A stretch of DNA of 64,000 nucleotides, from contig JBBRNR010000005.1 of the NCBI GenBank assembly GCA_038230215.1, positions 1 through 64,000 of the forward strand. The letters run 5' to 3'. Position 1 is the stretch's first letter. Each line of letters starts with the position of its first letter. The notes beneath the pieces were generated by a model. That model was not told where the DNA came from. It saw nothing but the letters and a program-made list of their open reading frames with translations, and ran no database searches. The DNA is from DASVRZ01 sp038230215. Lineage in GTDB: Bacteria > Verrucomicrobiota > Verrucomicrobiia > Chthoniobacterales > DASVRZ01. Shown piece by piece: positions 1 to 8,748 of the stretch. A program made the position numbers and the translations under genes.

Positions 1-217
1 AAAGGAGTTACGTGAGCTTGCAAAGGAGTTACGTGAGCTTGCAAAGGAGTTACGTGAGCTTGCAAAGGAGTTACGTGAGCTTGCAAAGGAGTTACGTGAG
101 CTTGCAAAGGAGTTACGTGAGCTTGCAAAGGAGTTATGTGAGCTTGCAAAGGAGTTACGCGAGCTTGCAAAGGAGTTACGCGGGCTTGCAAAGGAGTTAC
201 GCGAGCTTGCAAAGGAG
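1..217. repeat. 21-bp tandem repeat array (at least 10 copies)
   Basis: Ten head-to-tail copies of a 21-bp unit of the form aaaggagttacgtgagcttg+c, plus a 7-bp partial copy ending near 217. The first six copies are identical and the last four differ at one or two bases. The array touches the window edge, so its full length is unknown. Because 21 is a multiple of three, the unit is open in several frames (it reads as a repeated 7-residue peptide), which I treat as a by-product of the period. The rest of the stretch to 343 holds nothing I recognise. Confidence 0.97.
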
Positions 218-343
218 CCAAGTCGTCTTGATTAAGACACGACGCTCGTGTTATTCGCGATTTATCCGTTACGGCAAGCAGGCCGCGCGCACTCCTCGGA
301 TGGCGTCGCCCCTTGAAGCTCTCGCGGCGGCGTTTCATCGGAC

Positions 344-1081
344 TTAGGTCGCGATGTCGCTCTCGATGAGGCCGTCGCGTAGCCGCACGACGCGGCGGGC
401 GTGTTGCGCGATGTCCTCCTCATGTGTAACGACGATAATGGTGTTGCCCGCCTGGTAAAGTGTCTCGAACAAGGCCATGATTTCCTCGCCCGTTTTGCTG
501 TCGAGGTTGCCTGTCGGCTCGTCGGCGAGGATGATGGACGGGCTGTTTACGAGGGCTCGGGCGATGGCAACGCGTTGGCGCTGGCCGCCGGAAAGCTCAT
601 TCGGCTTGTGGTGCATCCGCTCGCCAAGTCCCACGGAAGTAAGCGTGGCGGCGGCGCGTTTGGCCCGTTCATCGCGGCCGATGCCAGCATAGACAAGGGG
701 CAATTCGACGTTGGATAGACTGGTCGAGCGCGGGAGTAGGTTGAAGGTCTGAAAGACGAAGCCGATCTCGCGATTGCGAATCGTGGCGAGGTCGTCATCG
801 GACATCGCGGCGACGTTTTTGCCCGAGAATTCGTAATGTCCGGCGCTTGGGGTATCGAGGCAACCGAGCATGTTCATGAGAGTCGATTTGCCGGAGCCCG
901 ACGGACCCATGATGGCGAGATATTCGTTGCGATGAATGCGCAGGTTAATGCCGCGGAGGGCCTTGATAATGGTGTCGCCCATGATGTATTCGCGGGTCAG
1001 TTCGCGGATGTCGATGACGAGCGGCCCCGGCGGACGGGTCGTGCGGGGGCGGGTGGATGCGGGGCGGGCGATGGCACTCAT
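344..1081 (-). CDS. ABC transporter ATP-binding protein, MacB/LolD type
   Basis: Cytoplasmic ATPase that would power a MacB/Lol-type (mechanotransmission) ABC exporter or lipoprotein transporter. Of 245 residues, the first about 20 are a Pro/Arg-rich extension. Walker A GPSGSGKS lies at about 59-66, the Q-loop Gln at about 111, the signature LSGGQ at about 163-167 and Walker B ILADEP at about 184-189. 'TGNLDSKTG' after Walker B is typical of this subfamily. It follows the adaptor gene at 1106-2425 on the same strand with a 24-bp gap, so the two are co-transcribed. The expected MacB-like permease is not in the window; it would lie beyond position 1, past the repeat array, or elsewhere. The substrate is unknown. 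Confidence 0.93.
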   Translation of the reverse strand: MSAIARPASTRPRTTRPPGPLVIDIRELTREYIMGDTIIKALRGINLRIHRNEYLAIMGPSGSGKSTLMNMLGCLDTPSAGHYEFSGKNVAAMSDDDLATIRNREIGFVFQTFNLLPRSTSLSNVELPLVYAGIGRDERAKRAAATLTSVGLGERMHHKPNELSGGQRQRVAIARALVNSPSIILADEPTGNLDSKTGEEIMALFETLYQAGNTIIVVTHEEDIAQHARRVVRLRDGLIESDIAT

Positions 1082-1105
1082 AATAATGGAACTCGACTGG
1101 GGAAA

Positions 1106-2425
1106 TTATTTTTCATCGTCTTTTTTCGGTTTCTGGAAGGCGACTTTGCTGTCGTCCTTCAGTTCGCGGCTGATGGCTCCGTAACTGCCGCTGATGATTT
1201 CTTCACCGCCGACCAAGCCGACTTTGATTTCGATGTAACTATTGTCGCTCAGGCCGGTGACAACTTTTTTCATGACGGCCTTGCCGCCGCTTTTCAGGAA
1301 GACGACGCGTTGCAACTCCTCGCGGTCGGAACGTCCCGTGTCGGTGGTCGAACTGCCCGCCTGCTTTTGCTCTGCATCGCGCTTTTCGTTGACTTCGGTC
1401 ATGCTTTTGCCCTCGTCCCGGGTCCGGACGGTGACGCTTTGGATTGGGACGGCTAGAACGTTTTTCGCGCTGGCCACCTGGATATCAGCAGTGGCACTCA
1501 TGCCGGGCCGGAGCGCGACGCCGGGGGCGACGATCTGGATTTTAACCTCGAAATTGGTGACTTCCTCGGTGGTTTTCTCAGCGGTTACGGTCGCGGAGCT
1601 GGCGACGTGCTTGACGATTCCGCTGAAACTCCGATCAGGATACGCATCGATGCTGATCCTCACCGGGTCGCCTAGTTGAATGGTGACGACGTCGTTCTCG
1701 TTGACGTTGGCGCGGACTTCCATGTCGTCGAGATTGGCGACGCGCATGATCTCCGTTCCGGCAAATTGCGCGGTGCCGACGATGCGCTCGCCGAGCTTGC
1801 TGGTGAGGAGTGAGATGGCCCCGTCGGTGGGCGCATAGATGCTGGTTTTCACGAGTTCTTTGCTAATCTGCGAGAGCTGGCCCTCGGCGCGTTTGATGTT
1901 GAAAGTGGAGGCGTTGTAATTGGCCTCGGCAACGTCGCGATTGGTCTGCGCATCGGCAATTTCGCTGTCGGAGGCGATCTTTTTGGCAAATAGCTCACGC
2001 TGCCGACGCAAGTCCTGCTCAGCCTTTAAGAGTTGAGCCTTGCGCTGAAGATTATCGGCTCGGGCAGAGTCGAGCGCGGCCTGCTGTTGCTCGACCTGGG
2101 CTTGATAAACGTCGGGCTTAATCTTGACGATGAGGTCGCCTTTTTTCACGGTCTGGCCTTCGATCACGGGCATTTCAATAATCTCGCCGGCGACTTCAGC
2201 GGAGATTTTAACCTCGAGTGCGGGCTGGATTTTTCCCGTGGCCGAAACGACCTGAGTAACATCGCGACGCCCGACTTTCTCGGTGGTGACCTCGATAGTT
2301 TTCTCTTTTTTGCGCCCGAAGATCGTCCCGGTAACAGCTAAAATGAGAAGGACTGCCCCGATCCAGAGCCAGCGTCGTCGCTTTCTGGCAGGGGCGGCGA
2401 TGGGAGTCAGGGCGGAATCAGGCAT
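1106..2425 (-). CDS. Periplasmic adaptor (HlyD/MacA family) of an efflux transporter
   Basis: Membrane-fusion protein that links an inner-membrane ABC pump to an outer-membrane channel. Of 439 residues, an N-terminal TM anchor lies at about 18-37 after an Arg/Lys-rich start. It is followed by a biotinyl-lipoyl half ('EVAGEIIEMPVIEGQTVKKG'), a long alpha-helical hairpin at about 115-185, the second lipoyl half ('IYAPTDGAISLL') and beta-barrel and membrane-proximal domains. The C-terminal part has an unusual charged, Gln-rich insertion around 345-375. Its position directly upstream of the MacB-type ATPase supports a MacA role. The residues seen do not distinguish drug, peptide or siderophore export. 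Confidence 0.92.
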   Translation of the reverse strand: MPDSALTPIAAPARKRRRWLWIGAVLLILAVTGTIFGRKKEKTIEVTTEKVGRRDVTQVVSATGKIQPALEVKISAEVAGEIIEMPVIEGQTVKKGDLIVKIKPDVYQAQVEQQQAALDSARADNLQRKAQLLKAEQDLRRQRELFAKKIASDSEIADAQTNRDVAEANYNASTFNIKRAEGQLSQISKELVKTSIYAPTDGAISLLTSKLGERIVGTAQFAGTEIMRVANLDDMEVRANVNENDVVTIQLGDPVRISIDAYPDRSFSGIVKHVASSATVTAEKTTEEVTNFEVKIQIVAPGVALRPGMSATADIQVASAKNVLAVPIQSVTVRTRDEGKSMTEVNEKRDAEQKQAGSSTTDTGRSDREELQRVVFLKSGGKAVMKKVVTGLSDNSYIEIKVGLVGGEEIISGSYGAISRELKDDSKVAFQKPKKDDEK

Positions 2426-2562
2426 GAAGCGAATTTTTTATTTATGTCTGGCGCGGAAACAGCTTAGTTAAAGGGAACTTGTCCCCAGTCCATGCGTGCG
2501 TCCAGACTCCATTTCAGCTTTAGATGCCGTGCCACGGGATTTGTTTCAAAAAATTGAAAGAA

Positions 2563-3501
2563 ATGATTCCCACCACGTTGAAATTCTGGGGCGTTCGCGG
2601 CTCCATCCCCACTCCCGGCCCGGAGACGGTGGGCATCGGCGGCAATACTTCGTGTGTCGAGGTGCGAGTCGGCAAGGAAATCATCATTCTCGACGCCGGC
2701 ACTGGGATTCGTGCGCTCGGACTAAGCTTGGCGAAAGAATTTGAAGGCGTGCCGCTGAATCTCACGCTGCTGATTTCCCACACCCACTGGGATCATATCC
2801 AGGGATTTCCGTTTTTTAGCCCGGTTTATTCGCCGGTGAACAAGGTCCACATTCGCGGTTACGAGGGGGCGCGGGCGCGATTTTCCTCCATCCTGCTCGC
2901 GCAAATGGAAAGCCCGTATTTCCCGGTCGAAATGACCCGGCTGCCCGCCAATATCGACATCGAAGAGCTAAAGGAGTTTGATTTCCATGTCGGCGACATC
3001 CCGGTGCGGGCGAAATTGTTGAATCATCCCGGTGTCTGCGCGGGCTACCGCATCGAGACGCCCGGCGGGGCGATTGCCTATCTTCCGGATAACGAGCCGC
3101 AGGTCCACTTGCGAAAAATCCAGCAGAGTCGCGGGCTCGAAGTCAGCGCCGAAACGATGGCCCGATCTGAGCGCAATGACGCCGACCTCGTAGAATTCAT
3201 TCGCGACGCGAAAGTGCTTATCATCGACTCGCATTACACCAGCGAGGAATATCCGCATCATATAGCTTGGGGCCACGCCGACGCGGAAACGGTAACTCGC
3301 ATGGCGATGGAAGCCGGTGTCGAACGGTTGTTTTTGTTTCATCACAACCCCGAGCACAACGACGCCCAGGTCGCGGCTAAAACGAAGGCGTGCCAGAAAG
3401 TGGCCCAAGAAATCCGAGGCAGCGGGTTAATCGTGGAAGCAGCCGTCGAGGGAGCGAGCCTAAAATGGACGCCCCCCGCTAAAAAACACAGTCGAGTTTG
3501 A
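2563..3501 (+). CDS. Metallo-beta-lactamase-fold hydrolase
   Basis: Putative metal-dependent phosphodiesterase/hydrolase of the MBL fold, about 312 residues. The metal motif HTHWDH is at about residues 73-78, preceded by 'LDAGTGIR', which is typical of the lineage related to RNase Z and PhnP. Further His/Asp ligands occur downstream ('DSHYT', 'AWGHADAE', 'FHHNPEHND'). An in-frame ATG 39 bp upstream exists, but the conserved beta-strand 'TTLKFWGVRGSIPTPGP' begins right after the ATG chosen here. The C-terminus overlaps the convergent aat gene by 23 bp. The substrate cannot be read from the sequence; cyclic nucleotides or nucleic-acid phosphodiesters are possible. Confidence 0.85.
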   Translation: MIPTTLKFWGVRGSIPTPGPETVGIGGNTSCVEVRVGKEIIILDAGTGIRALGLSLAKEFEGVPLNLTLLISHTHWDHIQGFPFFSPVYSPVNKVHIRGYEGARARFSSILLAQMESPYFPVEMTRLPANIDIEELKEFDFHVGDIPVRAKLLNHPGVCAGYRIETPGGAIAYLPDNEPQVHLRKIQQSRGLEVSAETMARSERNDADLVEFIRDAKVLIIDSHYTSEEYPHHIAWGHADAETVTRMAMEAGVERLFLFHHNPEHNDAQVAAKTKACQKVAQEIRGSGLIVEAAVEGASLKWTPPAKKHSRV

Positions 3502-4180
3502 GCGCACTCTGAAGGCGCGCGAGGTAGGTTTTTTTCGGGAGTTCCATCGCGCCGAATTTCGCCAGATGTGGCGTGATCCATTGCGTGTCGAGCAACGCGA
3601 AACCCCGTTCGCGCAGGTGATCGACCAACGCAACCAGAGCGACTTTCGACGCGTCGGTCTCGGTGTGAAACATCGATTCGCCAAAGAACGCCCCGCCCAG
3701 ACACACGCCGTAAAGTCCGCCCGCAAGTCCATTTTCGTTCCAAGCCTCGACCGAATGCGCGAAGCCGAGCCGGTGCAGGGCGACGTAACTCTCGATGATT
3801 TCCTCGCTGATCCAGGTGTCCTCGCGCTCGGCGCACGCACGCATCACGGCCTCGAAATCGTGATTGAGGCGGATGGCAAACGCGTGCTTTTTCAGCGTCC
3901 GCGCCAGTCCATGCGGAACGTGAAATGTATCCAGCGGAATGATGCCGCGAGGGTCCGGCGAGAACCAGCCGATCTCCCCGTTCTCCAGGCTCATTGGAAA
4001 AACGCCCTGCGAGTAGGCTTGCAGGAGGAGTTCGGGAGAAATCACGAAATCGCCTTCAACCCAGATCGACCTGCGGGACTTCGGGCGGTTTCGGTTGAAT
4101 GCCTTCGGCGGCAAGAATCTCGAAAACGTTCTCCGCAACGATGCGGTAATGTTCGCGAAAAACCTCGTCATCCGGCTCAC
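3479..4180 (-). CDS. aat: Leucyl/phenylalanyl-tRNA--protein transferase
   Basis: Transfers Leu or Phe from aminoacyl-tRNA to proteins with N-terminal Lys or Arg, marking them for ClpS/ClpAP (N-degron pathway). Family motifs are clear: 'LLLQAYSQGVFPM', 'WFSPDPRGIIPLD', 'GGLYGVCLGGAFFGESMF' and 'LLDTQ' (the catalytic-type Gln). The start is uncertain. The longest form begins inside the upstream gene and overlaps it by 125 bp, and its first about 38 residues are basic and not family-like. Conserved sequence begins at about residue 39, close to the upstream stop codon, with a GTG at 4045 as one alternative start. This suggests translational coupling. The 3' end overlaps the convergent MBL gene. 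Confidence 0.9.
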   Translation of the reverse strand: MSRMTRFFANITASLRRTFSRFLPPKAFNRNRPKSRRSIWVEGDFVISPELLLQAYSQGVFPMSLENGEIGWFSPDPRGIIPLDTFHVPHGLARTLKKHAFAIRLNHDFEAVMRACAEREDTWISEEIIESYVALHRLGFAHSVEAWNENGLAGGLYGVCLGGAFFGESMFHTETDASKVALVALVDHLRERGFALLDTQWITPHLAKFGAMELPKKTYLARLQSALKLDCVF

Positions 4181-5726
4181 GGCTGAGTTTGAGGTAATCG
4201 GCGTGATCTTTGCCCAGCTTGAGCGAGAGAAACTGGATCAACTGCTCGCGCTCGCCGAGCGGCTGGCCTTCGGTTGAGACGAGACTTTGGGCGCGACGTT
4301 CGCCGTCTTGCGCGAGGTCTTCGAGGCGGGTGCGCAGTTCGGCGTTTATGCTTTCCAGTTGAGTCACATAACGACGCAAAGATTCGTTGTCCTCGGGTGG
4401 TGTCGTGTCGGGCCAGACATTATCGGTACCGTAGCGTCCGCCGCGACCACGACCGCGTTTGTCGCGTCCACCGCCGCCACGTTTTTGATCATCATCAAAC
4501 TGGCGCAACTTCGTGCGAGCCTGCGAAAGTTCCTGCGATTGCTGGCGAATGAAATTATCGAGCTGGCGTAGCAAGGCGACCGGATCGGTCTGAGTCCGCT
4601 CTCCGCCGCGCCCTCCGCGGCTATCGCGTCCGTTGGATTGGCTCTGTTGATTCGACGGGCGATTCGGCTGGCCGGGGCTGATGTAAGGCGGATGCTTCGG
4701 GCGATTTTCCCGGCGGTCGTCGTTGGCGGGTTCATCATCCTCGTCATCGTCTTCCTCATCCTCATCCTGGTCGTCCTTGTCTTCTTCTTCATCATCTTCT
4801 TCGTCGTCCTCATCGGAATCGGACTCAGACGCGGCTGCGGACTCGGTGGTTTCGTCCGTGGGAGTTTCAGTGTTCTCTGGCGCGTCGGAAGAGTTGCGCT
4901 TGGAGTTTTTCTCCGCAAACGCCTCGGCGATCAGCCTCGGCAAATTTTCCGGCACCGTCTTGAAATCACGCATCAGACGGCCCGGCCATTTGCGAATGGC
5001 GGCGGCGATGGATTGCAGGGAGCGTTCGCTGAGGATCGCGAGTTTGTCGATTTTAATCAGCCAAAGAAGGAACGCGCTCTGGGTGAAGGGCGGGCAGCCG
5101 CCGGTGAAAATCGTGCTAATGGCAGCGTTGAGCAGATACGCGAGATCGGCGTCTTTGAGGCCGTCGAGTTGCAGACGCAGGAGCCAGGGTTTGCCCTTGC
5201 CGACGAGGACATTGAAGAACGACTGGCGGTCGCGCGTGGTGAGAATGCCGTCCTCACCGAGCATTTCGGCAGCAATGGCGCAGGCCCATTTGGCGGCCTG
5301 GGCCTCATCGACTTTCACAAGTCCGCGCGTGATGCTGAGGCGGATGCGGCGACCTATTTCTCCCTCGAAGGCGGGGCTTTTCATCCCGGTCACAAAGAGG
5401 CGCCGGCCATAGGGCTTCATCTCGGGCCAGGCGGCGTTCAGGCCGTTGACACTAATCGGCCAGGGCAGTTTGCCGATGGCATCGAGTGCCTCGGTGATCT
5501 CAGGTTTGCCGCCGAGAAGAGAGGAGCGCAAGAGGTCGGCGGTCTGCGTTTCGTGCACGGGGCTCATGCGTCCGGCCTGAGCGGTGGCGACCATCTGCGC
5601 GAGCGTGGAGTTTTCCGTGGGAGTCGCAGGCGAATCGGGAATGATGGGACTTGCATCCGTTTCTGCGGATTCGTCGGGTGCTGTAACCGGCGCGTCGGCG
5701 GTGGGAGAAATGTCTTCTGAATTCAT
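4056..5726 (-). CDS. Unrecognised acidic/RGG-rich cytoplasmic protein
   Basis: I do not recognise this 556-residue protein. It has a Pro/Ala/Thr-rich N-terminus and a largely helical region at about 50-275 with a well-conserved look. An extreme Asp/Glu stretch follows at about 295-345. A Gly/Arg segment with RGG motifs ('DSRGGRGGERT', 'RDKRGRGRGGRYG') is split by a helical Gln-rich stretch. The C-terminal helix is coiled-coil-like ('LRRYVTQLESINAELRTRLE'). There is no signal peptide or TM. The acidic plus RGG make-up is typical of nucleic-acid or nucleoprotein binding, which is inference only. It overlaps aat at its 3' end and may be co-transcribed with it. Confidence 0.75.
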   Translation of the reverse strand: MNSEDISPTADAPVTAPDESAETDASPIIPDSPATPTENSTLAQMVATAQAGRMSPVHETQTADLLRSSLLGGKPEITEALDAIGKLPWPISVNGLNAAWPEMKPYGRRLFVTGMKSPAFEGEIGRRIRLSITRGLVKVDEAQAAKWACAIAAEMLGEDGILTTRDRQSFFNVLVGKGKPWLLRLQLDGLKDADLAYLLNAAISTIFTGGCPPFTQSAFLLWLIKIDKLAILSERSLQSIAAAIRKWPGRLMRDFKTVPENLPRLIAEAFAEKNSKRNSSDAPENTETPTDETTESAAASESDSDEDDEEDDEEEDKDDQDEDEEDDDEDDEPANDDRRENRPKHPPYISPGQPNRPSNQQSQSNGRDSRGGRGGERTQTDPVALLRQLDNFIRQQSQELSQARTKLRQFDDDQKRGGGGRDKRGRGRGGRYGTDNVWPDTTPPEDNESLRRYVTQLESINAELRTRLEDLAQDGERRAQSLVSTEGQPLGEREQLIQFLSLKLGKDHADYLKLSREPDDEVFREHYRIVAENVFEILAAEGIQPKPPEVPQVDLG

Positions 5727-5740
5727 AAGAAAAATGGGTG

Positions 5741-6724
5741 TTAAATGGCTGCCGCAGTCCGGGCAGGGTGGAGAGTGGAACCTACGTTGACGTTGATGAG
5801 TCGGTCAATCAAGTCCTCGGGGCGCACGACGCCGACAGGGCGATTATTTTCGTCAAGAACTGCGGCGAGCGACATGCGGGCCGCGCGGAGTTTGCGAATG
5901 ATCTGGGTTGCGGGTTCATCGGCGCGGACGTTGATAATGCGGCGAAGGTGATGCTGCGCACTGGTGTGGAGACGACCGTCGAGCAGAACTTCGAACGAGC
6001 GGACGAGACCGATAATTTGCCCGTCGGGCGCGATCACCGGGAAACGGTCCCAGCCTTTTTCCTTGGCGATGGCGAGAAGATCGGTAACAGGCGTCTCGGG
6101 TTTTACGGAGGCGACGCGTTCGATCGGAATCATGACATCGCGCCCGCAGACAGCTCGAAAATCGACGACGTTATGGATCATGGCGCGCTCGGCGGGATCC
6201 AACGAGCCGCTCTTTTCGACTTCGCTGGTGAGGTCTTTCAGCTCATCGCGGGCGATAAAAAGATCGCGCGGGTCTTCATTGCGAAAGATGAGTTTCCCGG
6301 CCCAGACAAGCAGCCAGATGACGGGCGAGAGCAGCCAGTAAACGGCCCGGAGAATTTCCGAAAGCGGAGCGAGCAAACGATACGGAAACCGGCGAAAGAG
6401 GGACTTCGGCAGCATTTCCAAGAGCACGACGAAGACCGGGACGGCAATGAGAAAGGCGACGGGATAACCCCAGTTGCCGATCTGTTGGCGAAGCAGTTGG
6501 GTGATAAGGACGAGTGCGCAGATTTTCAGTAAATTCGTGACGAGCAAGACCGTAATCAGAAGGCGCTGCGGGTGGCGCAGCAGGGCTTGGAGATGGAGCG
6601 CGCCGGGGGCTTTTTGGCGGACGTTATGGCTGAGTCGCACCGGATTGATCGAGAGCAGGCCAGCCTCGACTCCGGCAAACAAAAACGAGACGAGCAGGCA
6701 AATGGCAAGCGCGAGCCAGATCAT
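5741..6724 (-). CDS. CNNM/CorC-family membrane protein with CBS pair (second of two)
   Basis: Inner-membrane protein of the HlyC/CorC (CNNM) family, linked to Mg2+/Co2+ export. The 327 residues contain four hydrophobic segments (about 2-20, 55-75, 80-100, 115-140) and then two CBS motifs ('RDVMIPIERVASV' and the region ending 'NNRPVGVVRPEDLIDRLI'). It lacks the C-terminal CorC_HlyC transporter-associated domain that its upstream neighbour has, so it is the short form. Its start codon overlaps the neighbour's stop by 4 nt (ATGA), so translation is coupled and the two may form a heteromer. Ion specificity is inferred from family only. Confidence 0.88.
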   Translation of the reverse strand: MIWLALAICLLVSFLFAGVEAGLLSINPVRLSHNVRQKAPGALHLQALLRHPQRLLITVLLVTNLLKICALVLITQLLRQQIGNWGYPVAFLIAVPVFVVLLEMLPKSLFRRFPYRLLAPLSEILRAVYWLLSPVIWLLVWAGKLIFRNEDPRDLFIARDELKDLTSEVEKSGSLDPAERAMIHNVVDFRAVCGRDVMIPIERVASVKPETPVTDLLAIAKEKGWDRFPVIAPDGQIIGLVRSFEVLLDGRLHTSAQHHLRRIINVRADEPATQIIRKLRAARMSLAAVLDENNRPVGVVRPEDLIDRLINVNVGSTLHPARTAAAI

Positions 6725-7977
6725 GCGGCCTCCATTTCCATGGAACTCAAATCATCGGCCACTTTCTCGATGAAAACCTCCTGCACGCGACGCCGCGTTG
6801 CCCGCCGGATGCGCAGGTTGTAACCCGGAATCTCCACGACCGAGCCAGGCCGCGGGACGTAACCCATTTTGTTGAAAATGTAGCCGCCAATTGTGTCGAG
6901 GCCCTCATGCTCGATCGTGGTCTGGAGTTTCTCGCTGATGTCGTCGAGACGGGCGTGGCCGCTAACGATTAATTTCCCTGGCCCTGCGTCCTCGATATAA
7001 AGATCGGAGCCAAGTGGAACAGCGTCGCTGATGACTTCCTCGACGATGTCGGAGAAGGTGACAACGCCCTCGGTGCCACCAAATTCATCGACCACGATGG
7101 CGATACGTTGCGGGTGATGCAGAAAACTCTGGAGGAGTTCCAGGGCATTCATCGTCTCGGCGACGAAGGACGGTGGCACGAGTATTTCCGGGTAGGGTTG
7201 CGTAGGGTTGGCGAGGAAAACAGCCACGTCGAGCACGCCCAGAATGTCGTCGGGCGTTTCGCCATAGATCGGCACGAGGCGGCGCCGCTTCGTTCGCAAA
7301 AGTGTGATCGCTTCCTCATTCGTGAGATCGTCGGGCATCGCGAAACTATCCACACGCGGTGTCATGCAATCTTTCGCCGTTTTGTCGGCGAGCTTCATGA
7401 TTTCGGCAATGATCTCGCGCTCACTCGAGTCGATCACGCCCGTTTCCGCGCCGAGATTCATCAGCGTGGCAAATTCGCCCTCGGACAATGTGTCGCGGTG
7501 TTCCATCGACTTCGGCGTGATCATTTGCGCGAGATGCTCCGTGGCTCGCTCAAGGACGCCGGTGATTTTCCCAAGGAACGGTACGGCAAAATCCAGATAC
7601 CACACCGCCAGCGGGGCGAGTCGCAACGGATACGTTAACGCGAGAAGTTTCGGCACGAGATCGCAGAAAATAACCACCACCGCGAACAAGCTCAAAGTCG
7701 TCAGCCACACCGGTAGTACACTATGCATTCGCTCCGCCAGAAAAAGGCAGAGCAGGACGAGCGGGATGTTCACCATCACATCGGAAAACAAAATCACCGC
7801 CAGCAGCCGACGCCGGTCGGACGTGAGACGGTCGAGCTTCATCGCGAGACAGATGTCTTTCTCGCGGAGGCGGTTGATCTTGTTCTCCCGCAACGAAAAA
7901 ATCGCTGTCTCCATCCCCGAGAAAAACGCAGACGCGCCGACCAGCATCGCGACCAGGAGAAAGAGCCACGTCGTCAC
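6721..7977 (-). CDS. CNNM/CorC-family membrane protein, full length (first of two)
   Basis: Inner-membrane CNNM-type protein of 418 residues. The N-terminal TM domain opens with 'FFSGMETAIFSL', the hallmark of this family, and has about four TM segments up to residue 150. A CBS pair follows ('AKDCMTPRVDSFAMP' and 'RIAIVVDEFGGTEGVVTFSDIVEEV'), then the C-terminal CorC_HlyC domain ending 'IPGYNLRIRRATRRRVQEV'. Family members bind Mg-ATP at the CBS pair and are implicated in Mg2+/Co2+ efflux or magnesium homeostasis. It is first in a two-gene unit with the shorter paralogue, with a 4-nt overlap. Confidence 0.92.
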   Translation of the reverse strand: MTTWLFLLVAMLVGASAFFSGMETAIFSLRENKINRLREKDICLAMKLDRLTSDRRRLLAVILFSDVMVNIPLVLLCLFLAERMHSVLPVWLTTLSLFAVVVIFCDLVPKLLALTYPLRLAPLAVWYLDFAVPFLGKITGVLERATEHLAQMITPKSMEHRDTLSEGEFATLMNLGAETGVIDSSEREIIAEIMKLADKTAKDCMTPRVDSFAMPDDLTNEEAITLLRTKRRRLVPIYGETPDDILGVLDVAVFLANPTQPYPEILVPPSFVAETMNALELLQSFLHHPQRIAIVVDEFGGTEGVVTFSDIVEEVISDAVPLGSDLYIEDAGPGKLIVSGHARLDDISEKLQTTIEHEGLDTIGGYIFNKMGYVPRPGSVVEIPGYNLRIRRATRRRVQEVFIEKVADDLSSMEMEAA

Positions 7978-8067
7978 GGCTGAGACTGCGCTCTTCCAGG
8001 CATTCGATCTTGTATTTTTTTCGCTGGCCGCGTTATTGCGTAGTTCAATGAGTACACTGGTTTCGGA

Positions 8068-8535
8068 ATGAAAAAACGTGATCGAATATCCGAGTTTGTA
8101 AAGGATTTAGCTTCACCCAGCAAGTCGGGCCACTCCCTGTTTGATGCGCGTTACCTCGGATATTTCACCTGTTTCAACCGCGGTGAATACTATGAAGCCC
8201 ACGATGTACTGGAGGATCTCTGGCTGCAAACGACCGATGCGGACTACGCTTTTTATAAGGGCCTCATCCAGATCGCCGGGGCGTTTGTCCATTTGCGAAA
8301 ACAATTTGAGCGCCCGGGCCACCATAAGGATAGAACTCGGATGAAACCCGCCACGCGGCTTTTCGACCTCGGAATTGCGAACATCGGGCCGTTCCAGCCG
8401 CTGCATCATCAGCTCGACGTCACGGCGCTCATTCGCTTTTGTGCAACAACTCGCGACCGAATTCGCGAATCCGACTTCCAATCCAATCCCTGGAATCCCG
8501 GTTTTCTGCCGCAACTACATTTGGAAAAAACCTAG
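8068..8535 (+). CDS. DUF309-domain protein
   Basis: Small cytoplasmic helical protein of 155 residues. The DUF309 signature is clear: 'FNRGEYYEAHDVLEDLW' followed by 'YKGLIQIAGAFVHLRK'. The conserved Glu/His in the first helix suggest metal binding, but the function of the family is not established. It stands alone, divergent from the CorC pair. A palindromic element begins 11 bp after its stop. Confidence 0.85.
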   Translation: MKKRDRISEFVKDLASPSKSGHSLFDARYLGYFTCFNRGEYYEAHDVLEDLWLQTTDADYAFYKGLIQIAGAFVHLRKQFERPGHHKDRTRMKPATRLFDLGIANIGPFQPLHHQLDVTALIRFCATTRDRIRESDFQSNPWNPGFLPQLHLEKT

Positions 8536-8545
8536 CTGCGCCCTT

Positions 8546-8614
8546 CTCCGTGTCCTCTGCATTCTCCTCCGTGCGACAATTCTGGGGAAAAGATTCGCAC
8601 GGAGGACACGGAGC
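8546..8614. repeat. Palindromic intergenic element (REP-like)
   Basis: Inverted repeat with arms cctccgtgcga (about 8566-8576) and tcgcacggagg, extended on both sides by ctccgtgtcct and its complement. It would form a long hairpin in RNA immediately downstream of the DUF309 gene. The arm text (…ggaggacacgg…) is shared with the element at 36663-36727, so this is a dispersed family rather than a simple terminator; there is no T-run. The remaining bases to 8748 hold nothing I recognise. Confidence 0.75.
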
Positions 8615-8748
8615 ACTCGGAGTTAAGAGGCCAGTTTCAACCTGATTTTCCACACTCTCTCTGCGCTGATAGAGTTTTAGGCAGAAATCTTCCTTCAAAT
8701 ACGATTCGCGGCACACTTCGTGCATTTCAAAGTCTCAATTCCAGTCCC

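Noticed and set aside
12..347. 111-residue frame over the first tandem array
   Set aside because: The frame is produced by a stop-free 21-bp unit; no signal, domain or conserved tail. Counted as repeat.
344..2425. Complete MacAB-TolC operon
   Set aside because: Only the adaptor and ATPase are in the window; no permease or channel gene is linked here.
4638..5720. 360-residue frame opposite the acidic/RGG gene
   Set aside because: Antisense shadow; its Ile/Leu/Val/Phe-rich stretch is the complement of Asp/Glu codons.
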